DNA from: Candidatus Sulfotelmatobacter sp. | GTDB lineage: Bacteria; Acidobacteriota; Terriglobia; Terriglobales; Acidobacteriaceae | Direction of reading: 5' to 3' | Length of the DNA: 60,161 nucleotides | NCBI GenBank assembly: GCA_025462865.1 | Contig: JAOAPI010000188.1 | Location: 1 to 60,161 of the forward strand | Shown here: piece by piece, positions 8,168 to 15,561 of the stretch | Numbering within the stretch: the stretch's first letter is position 1 | Layout: each line of letters begins with the position of its first letter | Notes under the pieces: model-generated | Database searches by the model: none | Told to the model about the DNA's origin: nothing | The model's input: the letters and a program-made list of their open reading frames with translations, nothing else | Made by a program: the position numbers and the translations under genes

Positions 8168-9964
8168 ATGGAATCTCCTTCCTCTCCAATTTATGGGAGC
8201 TGCTTGTCGCGTCGTCTGCCGCCCGAGCTCGGCTGGTTATGGAGGGAAATCCGTCCCCACCTGCGTTGGCATTTAGCGAGCTTTATTTGCATCGCGTGTG
8301 CCAGCTTACTTGCGCTCTTGCCTCCTCTGGCCCTGGGGTGGCTGATTGACAAAATCCTTCCACAACGGGAACCAGCTTCTCTGCTGGCCTTGGTTGCCCT
8401 TTTATTCCTCAGCTTTCAAGGTCGAAACTTGCTGAGCAGCCTTGGCGCTTATTTAACTGTGACCGCGGCGCAAAAATTGAGCCTGCAACTACGTTTGTCG
8501 GTACTGCGACATCTGGATACGCTTTCCGCTGATTATTACGAGACCACCCCGGTGGGCCGGGTCATTTACCCTTTGCAACAGCCGATCGAACAAGTTGCGT
8601 ATTTCGGGTCGGACCTTCTTCCCTCGATTTTGCGCCTGCTGCTGACTGTTGTGTTCACGGTGTCAACCATGTTCGTCCTTAGCCCAAGTCTCACGCTGAG
8701 TGTTGTTCCTTTGGTGCCTGCTTTCCTCATTGCCCGCCAGCATTTTGCTAAGAAGTTGGCGATGGCATCGGATGTCGTTCAACAAGGCCAAACGCTCTGG
8801 GCCGATTTCTTGCACCAGCATTTTGCCGCTGTGATCCCCATACAGCTCCTCGCCCAGGAGAAGCGACAGGAGAGAAGGGCATTTCACCTGCTAGGAAGGT
8901 TGGCCCGCTCGCAACAGACTCTGTTTCGGACTGGAGCATTCTTTGCTGCATTTACTTCTATGTCGGTGGTGATGGCCATGTCAGTCGGAGTCGGATACGG
9001 TGGATGGCGCGTCTTCGCCGGAAGCCTCAGCGCTGGGCGTCTAGTAGCGTTCTACGGATTCATCGCGCAACTCTTCGAACCTTTAAGCAGCGCATCGGAA
9101 ATTTACGCCCGCGCCCAAATCATCTTCGCTAATATTCGAAAGGTCCAGCAGGTTTTCCTCGAAAGGCCTTCAATTCTGAATCTCTCCTCCGCGGCTCCCT
9201 TATCCGTGACCCATGGCTGGCCGCTCGAAATCGACAGAGTGGAATTCCGCTACCCAAGTCAGAGCGGAAAACTTCGCATTCCGTCTCTTCGCATTCCGCC
9301 CGGTGACCAGGTCGCCATAGTCGGTGAAAACGGTGCGGGAAAAAGCACCTTGGCCAAACTCCTGATGCGGATCTACGATGTGAAGGCGGGAGCCATCTCG
9401 ATTGGCGGCATTGATATCCGCCACGTCACGCTCGATAGCTTGCACCGCAATCTCTGCTATCTTCCACGTGACCCCGTTCTATTTCACGGAAATTTGGCTT
9501 CTAACCTTCGCTTCGCGAACCCGGCAACGTCGAATTCTCAATTGGAGGAAGTCCTCGCGCTTGCAGGGCTTTCCACCTTTGTGGACAATGCACGCCGCGG
9601 GCTTCGCGAAGAGATCGGACAGGACGGTTGCCAACTGTCGGGAGGGCAACGTCAGCGGCTCGCGATTGCCCGAGCTCTGCTGCAACAACCTTGCATCCTC
9701 GTTCTAGATGAAGCCACTTCCTGCCTGGATCCGGTCTCGGAGTCCCTGATCCTAGGGAATATCCGGCGTCACCTGCCAGCAGCCACTTTGATCATCATCA
9801 CTCATCGTCTATCCACACTGTCCCTATTCCCCAGAGTCCTGGTTTTTTCCAATGGACGGATCGTCGGCGACGGCGCTCCTGCGGAACTGACTACGCAGTG
9901 TGACGTTTACGCCAGCTTGTTCTCGACAAGAAGTTCTACCGGCGAATACTCCCTGTCTTCCTGA
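8168..9964 (+). CDS. Lasso-cluster ABC exporter (fused membrane and ATPase domains)
   Basis: The product is a half-transporter of about 598 aa. A six-helix ABC membrane domain occupies roughly residues 20-310. The ATPase domain has Walker A GENGAGKST at 386-394, signature LSGGQRQRLAIARAL, Walker B CILVLDEATSCLD and the H-loop IITHRLS. This is the type-1 exporter architecture of McjD-like proteins, which pump the mature lasso peptide out of the cytoplasm and give self-protection. It is the first of four plus-strand genes (exporter, B1, B2, C) leading to the precursor. The ATG at 8168 is used; an in-frame TTG at 8117 would add 17 residues, and neither has a clear ribosome binding site. The 283-base gap to B1 shows no coding content. 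Transport function is sure; the lasso substrate is inferred from context. Confidence 0.85.
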   Translation: MESPSSPIYGSCLSRRLPPELGWLWREIRPHLRWHLASFICIACASLLALLPPLALGWLIDKILPQREPASLLALVALLFLSFQGRNLLSSLGAYLTVTAAQKLSLQLRLSVLRHLDTLSADYYETTPVGRVIYPLQQPIEQVAYFGSDLLPSILRLLLTVVFTVSTMFVLSPSLTLSVVPLVPAFLIARQHFAKKLAMASDVVQQGQTLWADFLHQHFAAVIPIQLLAQEKRQERRAFHLLGRLARSQQTLFRTGAFFAAFTSMSVVMAMSVGVGYGGWRVFAGSLSAGRLVAFYGFIAQLFEPLSSASEIYARAQIIFANIRKVQQVFLERPSILNLSSAAPLSVTHGWPLEIDRVEFRYPSQSGKLRIPSLRIPPGDQVAIVGENGAGKSTLAKLLMRIYDVKAGAISIGGIDIRHVTLDSLHRNLCYLPRDPVLFHGNLASNLRFANPATSNSQLEEVLALAGLSTFVDNARRGLREEIGQDGCQLSGGQRQRLAIARALLQQPCILVLDEATSCLDPVSESLILGNIRRHLPAATLIIITHRLSTLSLFPRVLVFSNGRIVGDGAPAELTTQCDVYASLFSTRSSTGEYSLSS

Positions 9965-10247
9965 TTCTTCTGCCGTCTTCAAATTGGTCAGAAAGGCGAA
10001 CGGTCGCGGCAAACGCAAAATCGCGTGTCTGCAATATATCTTTCTTGCCTGCATCATCTTCCATAGTGTCCTGCTTTCTGGCGAACAAATTCGGTTTTCA
10101 GTCGCTGCCCAGACCGATTGAATGTCATAGTCCCATGCATGCTCCTGATGTTTTTGAGAGACCTCGAAACGCAACCGAGTCATGTGGCGGAAGCCGTTCA
10201 TAGCGTGCGTGCCCGGGTTTGCTTGAGAGATGGAAAGGGTTCTTGTG

Positions 10248-10532
10248 ATGTACGAATTCTTAGCGGGAGTCCGCAGTACCGACAGTCAGGATGGCGGCAT
10301 TGTTCTCAACCTAGATCGAGGCCAAATGTTTCGGCTGAACGGAGTCGCAGTCCTGATTGTGGCGCGGCTTCGTCAGGGATGTATGGAGCTGGAGATTGTC
10401 CAAGAAATCGCCCGCCAATACCACGTAAGTGAGGAGACCGCGGCAACTGACCTTGGTGAGTTCCTCAAGTCATTAGAAGAACACGAGCTGGTTCGCAAGT
10501 ATGAGGGCGACGGCGATCGCCGCGCGGACTGA
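10248..10532 (+). CDS. Lasso peptide B1 protein (PqqD-like leader-recognition element)
   Basis: This 94-aa protein has the PqqD/RRE shape: an N-terminal beta hairpin (GGIVLNLDRGQMFRLNGVAV) followed by helices containing IVQEIARQYHVSEETAATDL and FLKSLEEHELVRKY. In lasso biosynthesis the separate B1 protein binds the precursor leader, contacting its conserved Tyr-Pro-Leu/Met-Gly residues, and presents it to the B2 protease and C cyclase. The ATG at 10248 is preferred over 10230 because AAAGGG lies about eight bases upstream of it. B2 follows after 17 bases. The split B1/B2 arrangement differs from the fused B of McjB-type clusters. The family call is strong because of both fold pattern and neighbours. 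Confidence 0.85.
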   Translation: MYEFLAGVRSTDSQDGGIVLNLDRGQMFRLNGVAVLIVARLRQGCMELEIVQEIARQYHVSEETAATDLGEFLKSLEEHELVRKYEGDGDRRAD

Positions 10533-10549
10533 AACATCGGAGCTTTTTT

Positions 10550-10924
10550 GTGTCATTTTTGATCGTACAAGCGTACTGGAAGCTGATCAGTTTTGAGTCT
10601 TGCCTCAAACAGCACAACTTTGCAGCACTGCACAAGAAAGTCCACCACTATCCGGTTTCTCGACAACCAACCACACGCGAAATTGTGACGCGGGTCTGCT
10701 CAGCGATTGACACCGCATGTGTTTGGTACTGGAAGCGGACACTCTGCCTGCAAAGGTCAGCGGCGACCACCTGCCTTCTGCGACAGCATGGAATCGAGGC
10801 ACAACTGGTCATAGCTTCCCAATACATTCCTTTCCAAGCCCATGCCTGGGTGGAAGTCGAGGGCAAGGTCGTGAACGACAAGCCCGATGTGCAGAAAACC
10901 TTTGTGGTGCTTGAAAGATGTTAG
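10550..10924 (+). CDS. Lasso peptide B2 protein (transglutaminase-like leader peptidase)
   Basis: The 124-aa product matches the small transglutaminase-like (Transglut_core3) lasso protease that removes the leader. The expected catalytic triad is visible: Cys66 in KRTLCLQRSAAT, His98 in PFQAHAWVEVEG and Asp110 in KVVNDKPDV. The pattern of Cys at a helix start, then HAWVE, then a strand with ND is the family signature. Translation appears to start at GTG 10550, which has GGAG eight bases upstream. It sits 17 bases after B1 and 27 bases before the cyclase, so the three are surely co-transcribed. Nothing appears truncated relative to the usual 120-150 residues. Confidence 0.88.
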   Translation: MSFLIVQAYWKLISFESCLKQHNFAALHKKVHHYPVSRQPTTREIVTRVCSAIDTACVWYWKRTLCLQRSAATTCLLRQHGIEAQLVIASQYIPFQAHAWVEVEGKVVNDKPDVQKTFVVLERC

Positions 10925-10951
10925 GCCATTGATCCACGAACAGGGGCCGCG

Positions 10952-12883
10952 ATGAGTGCCTTTTTTGGAATATGGAATCTAGACGACCGGGCGGTCGAAC
11001 CCGACTTTCTACGGCGGGCTTCCCACATCCTCGTTCAAAGAGGTCCGGACAGCCAAACCACATATGCGAAGGACACTTTCGGCATGGTCTATTGCGCTTT
11101 TCACGTCACGGAAGAATCGCGTCAAGCCGTGCAACCGCATGTATCTGAAGCCGGCCTGATTGTGGGCTGGAACGGACGTCTCGACAACCGCGACGAACTG
11201 ATCGAAGATCTGGCCGAAGCTCGGCTTGGCAGTAGTGCCGACGTCGTACTCGCCGGCATGAATTTCGAAAAATGGGGGAATCATTCTCTTGCAAAGCTTG
11301 TAGGTGACTGGGCGTTCTCTGCTTGGAATCCGAGCCGAAAAACTCTTGTTTTGGCGAGGGACTACATAGGAATTCGACATCTTTATTATTACGTTGATCA
11401 CAGGCGAGTGCTGTGGTCCACACACCTTGAAGCGCTGCTACTGCTTTTAGACCAACCCTTGTCGTTGAATGACGAATACCTCGCAGATTATCTAACCCAT
11501 GTTCCGGCGGCTGATCTGACACCCTATCGCCAGATTCACGCGGTTCCACCAGGAAACTTCGTAGCGATTTCCAACGGAAAGGCCACGAAGAGCCGCTACT
11601 GGCGTTTCGATCCAGCGAACAGGATTCGCTACCAGACCGATGCGGAGTATGAAGACCATTTCCGCTACCTCTTCCGCCAAGCAGTCGCACGGCGTCTGCG
11701 TTCTGAGTCACCGGTTCTTGCGGAGCTGAGCGGCGGTATTGATTCATCCTCCATTGTGTGCATGGCTGATGACATCATCCAGAAGGGAGAGGCAGGCACT
11801 GCCCGCCTCGACACCCTCTCCGCATTCGATCCCAGCGATCCAAACGGAGATGAGCAGCTCTACATTACAAAAATTGAAACAAAACGTGGAAAAGCTGGAC
11901 ATCACCTGAACCGTGAAGATTATGAAAATGTCTTTGATTTGCGGTGGGACGATTTGGTTGCGGTACCGGGTGTGGTTGAGTCTACCGGCAAGCTCAAAGA
12001 CAACCTGTTAGCCATCCTTCAAAGTGGAGGTTACCGCGCAGTTCTCTCCGGCATCGGTGGCGATGAGTTCTTAGGTGGGATTCCCAATCCGCTGCCACAG
12101 CTCGCAGATTTGGCCGTTCTACTCCGTCCAATCCAACTGGCAAAAGAACTCACCGCCTGGAGCCGTCTGAAGAAGTGCCCTTGCATTCACCTGTTAGGCC
12201 AGACTTTGGCAATACTACTGCCGGCGCGGCTGCGCGCATTAGCGTCCACTCAGAGCGATGTTGCCCCGTGGATCAACCCCGATTTTTCGCGCCGGTACAG
12301 GCTTGCCATACGCCAACTCGGCCCATTGGGAAAATTTGGATTCTGGTTACCCACGCATCGCGACTCGGCCCAAAGCGTTGTCACCATGGCGAGACAAATG
12401 TCATATCTATCCTCAGAGGGACTTGCATGCGAAGAGAGACGATATCCCTTCCTCGATCAATCGTTGGTTGAGTTCCTTCTGGCCATTCCAGCCCGCCAGC
12501 TCCTGCGTCCTGGCCAGAGGCGTTCGCTGATGCGACGAGCCCTCAGCGGAATCGTGCCAGCGGAAGTGCTTTGGCGAAAGACGAAAGGCTTTGTTACCAA
12601 GCGAGTGCTGGCGGCTTTCGACAACAACTGGCCTGAGTTGGAAGTCCTATTTAGCACTCCTTTGAGCGGCGAGCTGAAATATGTCGACGCAGCCCCTTTT
12701 CTTGCACATTTGCGTGCTGCAAAAAATGGAGAGGTTCGTCACTTGATGTATTTACTCAAAACTTTGTATCTCGAGGCCTGGCTGCGCAATGTGGTTGATC
12801 GCGGGTTGCTGGACGTTCCTTCAATGCCACGAACCCGCACGCATCAGCCAGTTTTCAAATCACAGACTGGTTCTGTGTCGTGA
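10952..12883 (+). CDS. Lasso peptide C protein (asparagine-synthetase-like macrolactam cyclase)
   Basis: This 643-aa protein has the asparagine synthetase B architecture: a glutaminase-like N-terminal domain (about 1-210) and an ATP-pyrophosphatase domain with the PP-loop SGGIDSSS at 260-267. True asparagine synthetases begin Met-Cys, the Cys being the glutaminase nucleophile. Here the start is MSAFFGIWNLDD, so that Cys is missing, as in many lasso cyclases that adenylate a side-chain carboxylate and use the peptide's own N-terminus as amine. Downstream motifs include LSGIGGDEFLGG, typical of the synthetase domain. Its place directly after B1 and B2 and before the precursor leaves little doubt. 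It would close the ring between the core N-terminus and a Glu or Asp. A housekeeping asnB is the only real alternative and is disfavoured. Confidence 0.9.
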   Translation: MSAFFGIWNLDDRAVEPDFLRRASHILVQRGPDSQTTYAKDTFGMVYCAFHVTEESRQAVQPHVSEAGLIVGWNGRLDNRDELIEDLAEARLGSSADVVLAGMNFEKWGNHSLAKLVGDWAFSAWNPSRKTLVLARDYIGIRHLYYYVDHRRVLWSTHLEALLLLLDQPLSLNDEYLADYLTHVPAADLTPYRQIHAVPPGNFVAISNGKATKSRYWRFDPANRIRYQTDAEYEDHFRYLFRQAVARRLRSESPVLAELSGGIDSSSIVCMADDIIQKGEAGTARLDTLSAFDPSDPNGDEQLYITKIETKRGKAGHHLNREDYENVFDLRWDDLVAVPGVVESTGKLKDNLLAILQSGGYRAVLSGIGGDEFLGGIPNPLPQLADLAVLLRPIQLAKELTAWSRLKKCPCIHLLGQTLAILLPARLRALASTQSDVAPWINPDFSRRYRLAIRQLGPLGKFGFWLPTHRDSAQSVVTMARQMSYLSSEGLACEERRYPFLDQSLVEFLLAIPARQLLRPGQRRSLMRRALSGIVPAEVLWRKTKGFVTKRVLAAFDNNWPELEVLFSTPLSGELKYVDAAPFLAHLRAAKNGEVRHLMYLLKTLYLEAWLRNVVDRGLLDVPSMPRTRTHQPVFKSQTGSVS

Positions 12884-12930
12884 TGCGGCCTCTTAGATCT
12901 TTGCCGGCAGAGTAGTCGAATTTCACTTAG

Positions 12931-12941
12931 AAAGGAGGTGA
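12931..12941 (+). promoter_or_regulatory. Near-perfect Shine-Dalgarno site for the lasso precursor
   Basis: AAAGGAGGTGA is an almost complete complement of the 16S rRNA 3' end, and its AGGAGG core lies eight bases before the ATG at 12947. It is stronger than that of any other gene in the lasso operon, as expected for a precursor that must be made in excess over its enzymes. It also fixes the start of a gene too short for routine calling. Confidence 0.85.
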
Positions 12942-12946
12942 ACAAC

Positions 12947-13084
12947 ATGCATTATACGAAGCCAGAAATGAACTTGCTCGGCGATGCGGCCAGCCTGATC
13001 CAGGCACAGAAAGTCGCACAGGCACATGCTGAGGGGCTCAAGAACGCTGTTGAAATAGGCTCAGCGTACGAACCCGAAGAGTAG
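12947..13084 (+). CDS. Lasso peptide precursor (45 aa)
   Basis: A 45-codon frame follows the cyclase after 63 bases. Its leader contains YTKPEMNLLG at residues 3-12. This matches the lasso leader signature Y-x2-P-x-L-x3-G with Met in place of Leu and is the part bound by B1. The C-terminal segment GLKNAVEIGSAYEPEE (30-45) is the proposed core, with Gly1 joined to Glu7 to give a seven-residue ring and a nine-residue tail. From memory, astexin-1 begins GLSQGVEPDIGQTYFEES; the two align if Pro-Asp is removed from astexin. The usual Thr before the core (position -2) is Ala here. An alternative core starting at Ala28 would give a nine-residue ring to Glu36. Calculated monoisotopic mass for the cyclised 16-mer is about 1686.8 Da. 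The gene is convincing; the exact cleavage site is not. Confidence 0.82.
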   Translation: MHYTKPEMNLLGDAASLIQAQKVAQAHAEGLKNAVEIGSAYEPEE

Positions 13085-13121
13085 TGGAAATCAAACACGG
13101 AACTGTGGTCTATTTAAGATT

Positions 13122-13166
13122 AACCGGGTGCTTGGCAGCTGCAGCTTCCGAGCAGTCCGGTTTTTT
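13122..13166. terminator. Intrinsic terminator between the convergent lasso precursor and isopeptidase genes
   Basis: An imperfect stem closes with ACCGG (13123-13127) against CCGGT (13157-13161), extended by GTGCTTGG against CCGAGCAGT. TTTTTT (13161-13166) follows on the plus strand. It lies 38 bases after the precursor stop, and the minus-strand isopeptidase stop codon touches the T-tract. It ends the plus-strand lasso transcript and may also serve weakly in the other direction. Confidence 0.7.
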
Positions 13167-15535
13167 CATGGTGTCATCGGCATAGGACCAACCACACTTG
13201 AAACAGTTTTCTGTGCGGGGTTTTGTTCTGCGAGATAGCCGTCGAACCAGTCGATCATGCGATTGAAACTGTCGATTTGATCTTGATAGAGCGCGATTCC
13301 GTGTTCCTCTTTTGCATACTTTAGGTACGTAACAGGCTTCCCGAGCCGACGCAACCCCACAAAGACTTCGTCTGCGAGAAACGGTGCTACGTTTACATCT
13401 TCCATGCCATGGATAATCAGGACCGGGGTTTTAACCCTGTCAAGGTAGAAGATTGGTGAGTTTTCAACATAGATATCCCTGAAATCCCATGGAGTGCCTG
13501 GCAGGGGGAAATCCCCCTGCTCGAGGATGCTGACACCTAAAGTAGAGCCGCCTTGGTCCATCTCGGAATAGAGGCCAAGAAGATCTCCGAAGCCAGAAAC
13601 AACAACAGCTGCCTTGAACTTCGCTGTTTGGGTTATGAGCGCTAACGTCGCATATCCTCCCCAACTTGTTCCCATCAATCCGATTCGGTTCGGATCTGCA
13701 ATGCCTTGGTCGATTGCAGCGTTCACTCCTGGCAAAACAGTTTTCACTAAATCAGCCATCAGGCTCTTGCCATTCAAGCGAAGGTCCGGCATTAGAACTG
13801 CGTATCCTCGAGTTGCGAACAGTTGTCTGTTGGGGAAAAAAGTATCACCGCAGAGGCCAAAGCGATTCAGACACTGGGAGAAGAGACCCGGGTATACCAC
13901 GACGATGAGAGGATAGCGTGTGCCTTCCTGGTACGAGTTCGGGAGTAACAAAGCTCCTTGAACCACGTCTCCGTCGCCCGTCCTCCACTTGAGTAGACGG
14001 CTGCTCCCCATAGGTAACTGATTTACCGACGGATTGAAGTCGGTTAGCTCTCTCGTCTTTGTGAAACCTCTGTTAGAGACAAACAACTGAGGGGAGTGCT
14101 TGACAGTTTCCGCGACATACACCACCTTACCGCCGTATTTCGCTGATACTATGCGCTGGAAATCGTAACTCTTATGTTCGCTTTGCAGTTGAGAAACAAC
14201 GCCGGTATCCAAATTCAGCCGATAAAAACCGGATTCTTGTGTGTCTACGTCAAGGCCGCTTAACAAGATCGACCTTGTGTCTAATCCTGAATGACCCTCA
14301 TCGGCTGATCCAACGATCGAGTAAACTTTATGGTTGGGTACGCGGCCGATCTCGCGCGCTCGTCCATCCGCGAGTGAAATGCTCCACACAGCGTAGGTGC
14401 CGGAAACAAAATACATTTCGTCGCCGGCTGAATTCCAAACGGGAGGCTGACGCAACGGGCTGAAAGAAGGATGTGGACTACGGGTTGCTTTACGTCGCGG
14501 TTCACCGCCGAGCGCAATTACATAGCATTCTCCATCTTCATCTCCTCCCGACCCTACATAGCTAAGCTGATTTCCGACCGGTGACCAACTGGCCGTAAAA
14601 GCCCAGGTTTGCCGCACAATGTCGGGGGCAATGACCTGCAATTTGCCTTCAGGAGAGCCAAGCACGAGATCGAACATTACGCGGTAAACTTCACCCCTGT
14701 CCATCCCTTTCATATCTGCGAAAGCGAAGTGGGAGCCATCCGGAGACCAACTGTACCAAACAGGAGCGCGTCCGCGAGCGAGCCGATTCGCCGCCCCAGT
14801 AGCGACGGATATGACCGCTAGATCGGAGTACTCGGCTTGGGTTGTCTGGTCTTTTACCAAGCCGGCTGATTTGTCGTCCACCGCGCCCGAAGACGCCTTC
14901 CCCGCGGGTAGAGAGACAAATACTATTGGATTGGCCTCTTTTTTTTCCCTGTCTAGTAGACCTGTACCATCACGGTCTGACTTTGCAGTCGGATTTTCGT
15001 GGTTTAGTATTTTCGTCAAGATCTTCGTGCTATCGGGAGTCCACGTCGGCACCTGCCAAGGATCAATCACTCGAACGACGGCTTCGGATAGACGTCGGAT
15101 GTCTTGCTTTTTCAAATCGTATATCCAGAGCCGTGCGCGACCGTCGCGATCGGAATAAAAAGCCAAAGTGTTGCCATCCGGCGACCACGAAACTCCCCAG
15201 TTGGCGCCGTTTGAGCCCGTGAGATTTCGGGACTCGCCGGAGTCTGTATTGGTGATCCAAACATCGGTGCCCGCAGCAAATGAAGGTGCCCCCGTTGGCA
15301 GGAAAAAGCGGTCAGAGTGCCCATCAGTGACCGACACCTGGCGAGGATCCTTCACCGTGTACGCGACCCATGTCCCATCCGCGGAAAGCGTCGGGCGGGA
15401 TTCGCCGAAGGTGAGCGCCTTAAGGATTTCGTCAGGGGGCAGGGCCGGCGAACTCGCCTCTCCGGGGACAATCAGAACTAACAGAAAACATACTACGAGG
15501 AAAACCAAGAACAAACGACGGCACTGCTTTAGCAT
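13166..15535 (-). CDS. S9-family peptidase, probable lasso peptide isopeptidase
   Basis: The 789-aa protein starts with a signal sequence (LFLVFLVVCFLLVLIVPG). It then has a beta-propeller region with WD40-like/TolB-like units (SWSPDGNTLAFYSDRDGRAR, YSWSPDGSHFAFAD) and a prolyl-oligopeptidase hydrolase domain. The catalytic triad is Ser624 in GTSWGG, Asp713 in HGMEDVNV and His745 in KEEHGI. In isopeptidase-type lasso clusters (the AtxE family beside astexins) such an enzyme opens the macrolactam after uptake. Placement tail-to-tail with the precursor and immediately downstream of a TonB receptor is the same context. A general dipeptidyl-peptidase-like role is the alternative. The signal sequence suggests periplasmic action, at the point where an imported peptide would arrive. 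It is 26 bases from the receptor gene, so they form one operon. Confidence 0.8.
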   Translation of the reverse strand: MLKQCRRLFLVFLVVCFLLVLIVPGEASSPALPPDEILKALTFGESRPTLSADGTWVAYTVKDPRQVSVTDGHSDRFFLPTGAPSFAAGTDVWITNTDSGESRNLTGSNGANWGVSWSPDGNTLAFYSDRDGRARLWIYDLKKQDIRRLSEAVVRVIDPWQVPTWTPDSTKILTKILNHENPTAKSDRDGTGLLDREKKEANPIVFVSLPAGKASSGAVDDKSAGLVKDQTTQAEYSDLAVISVATGAANRLARGRAPVWYSWSPDGSHFAFADMKGMDRGEVYRVMFDLVLGSPEGKLQVIAPDIVRQTWAFTASWSPVGNQLSYVGSGGDEDGECYVIALGGEPRRKATRSPHPSFSPLRQPPVWNSAGDEMYFVSGTYAVWSISLADGRAREIGRVPNHKVYSIVGSADEGHSGLDTRSILLSGLDVDTQESGFYRLNLDTGVVSQLQSEHKSYDFQRIVSAKYGGKVVYVAETVKHSPQLFVSNRGFTKTRELTDFNPSVNQLPMGSSRLLKWRTGDGDVVQGALLLPNSYQEGTRYPLIVVVYPGLFSQCLNRFGLCGDTFFPNRQLFATRGYAVLMPDLRLNGKSLMADLVKTVLPGVNAAIDQGIADPNRIGLMGTSWGGYATLALITQTAKFKAAVVVSGFGDLLGLYSEMDQGGSTLGVSILEQGDFPLPGTPWDFRDIYVENSPIFYLDRVKTPVLIIHGMEDVNVAPFLADEVFVGLRRLGKPVTYLKYAKEEHGIALYQDQIDSFNRMIDWFDGYLAEQNPAQKTVSSVVGPMPMTP

Positions 15536-15561
15536 CTGGTCCTCTTTTTTTTTGAAATGTT

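Noticed and set aside
9965..10247. A second lasso precursor between the exporter and B1
   Set aside because: Short frames exist, but none has the Y-x2-P leader motif or a ribosome site.
10952..12883. Housekeeping asparagine synthetase
   Set aside because: The N-terminal Cys needed for glutamine use is absent, and the gene sits between the leader peptidase and the precursor.
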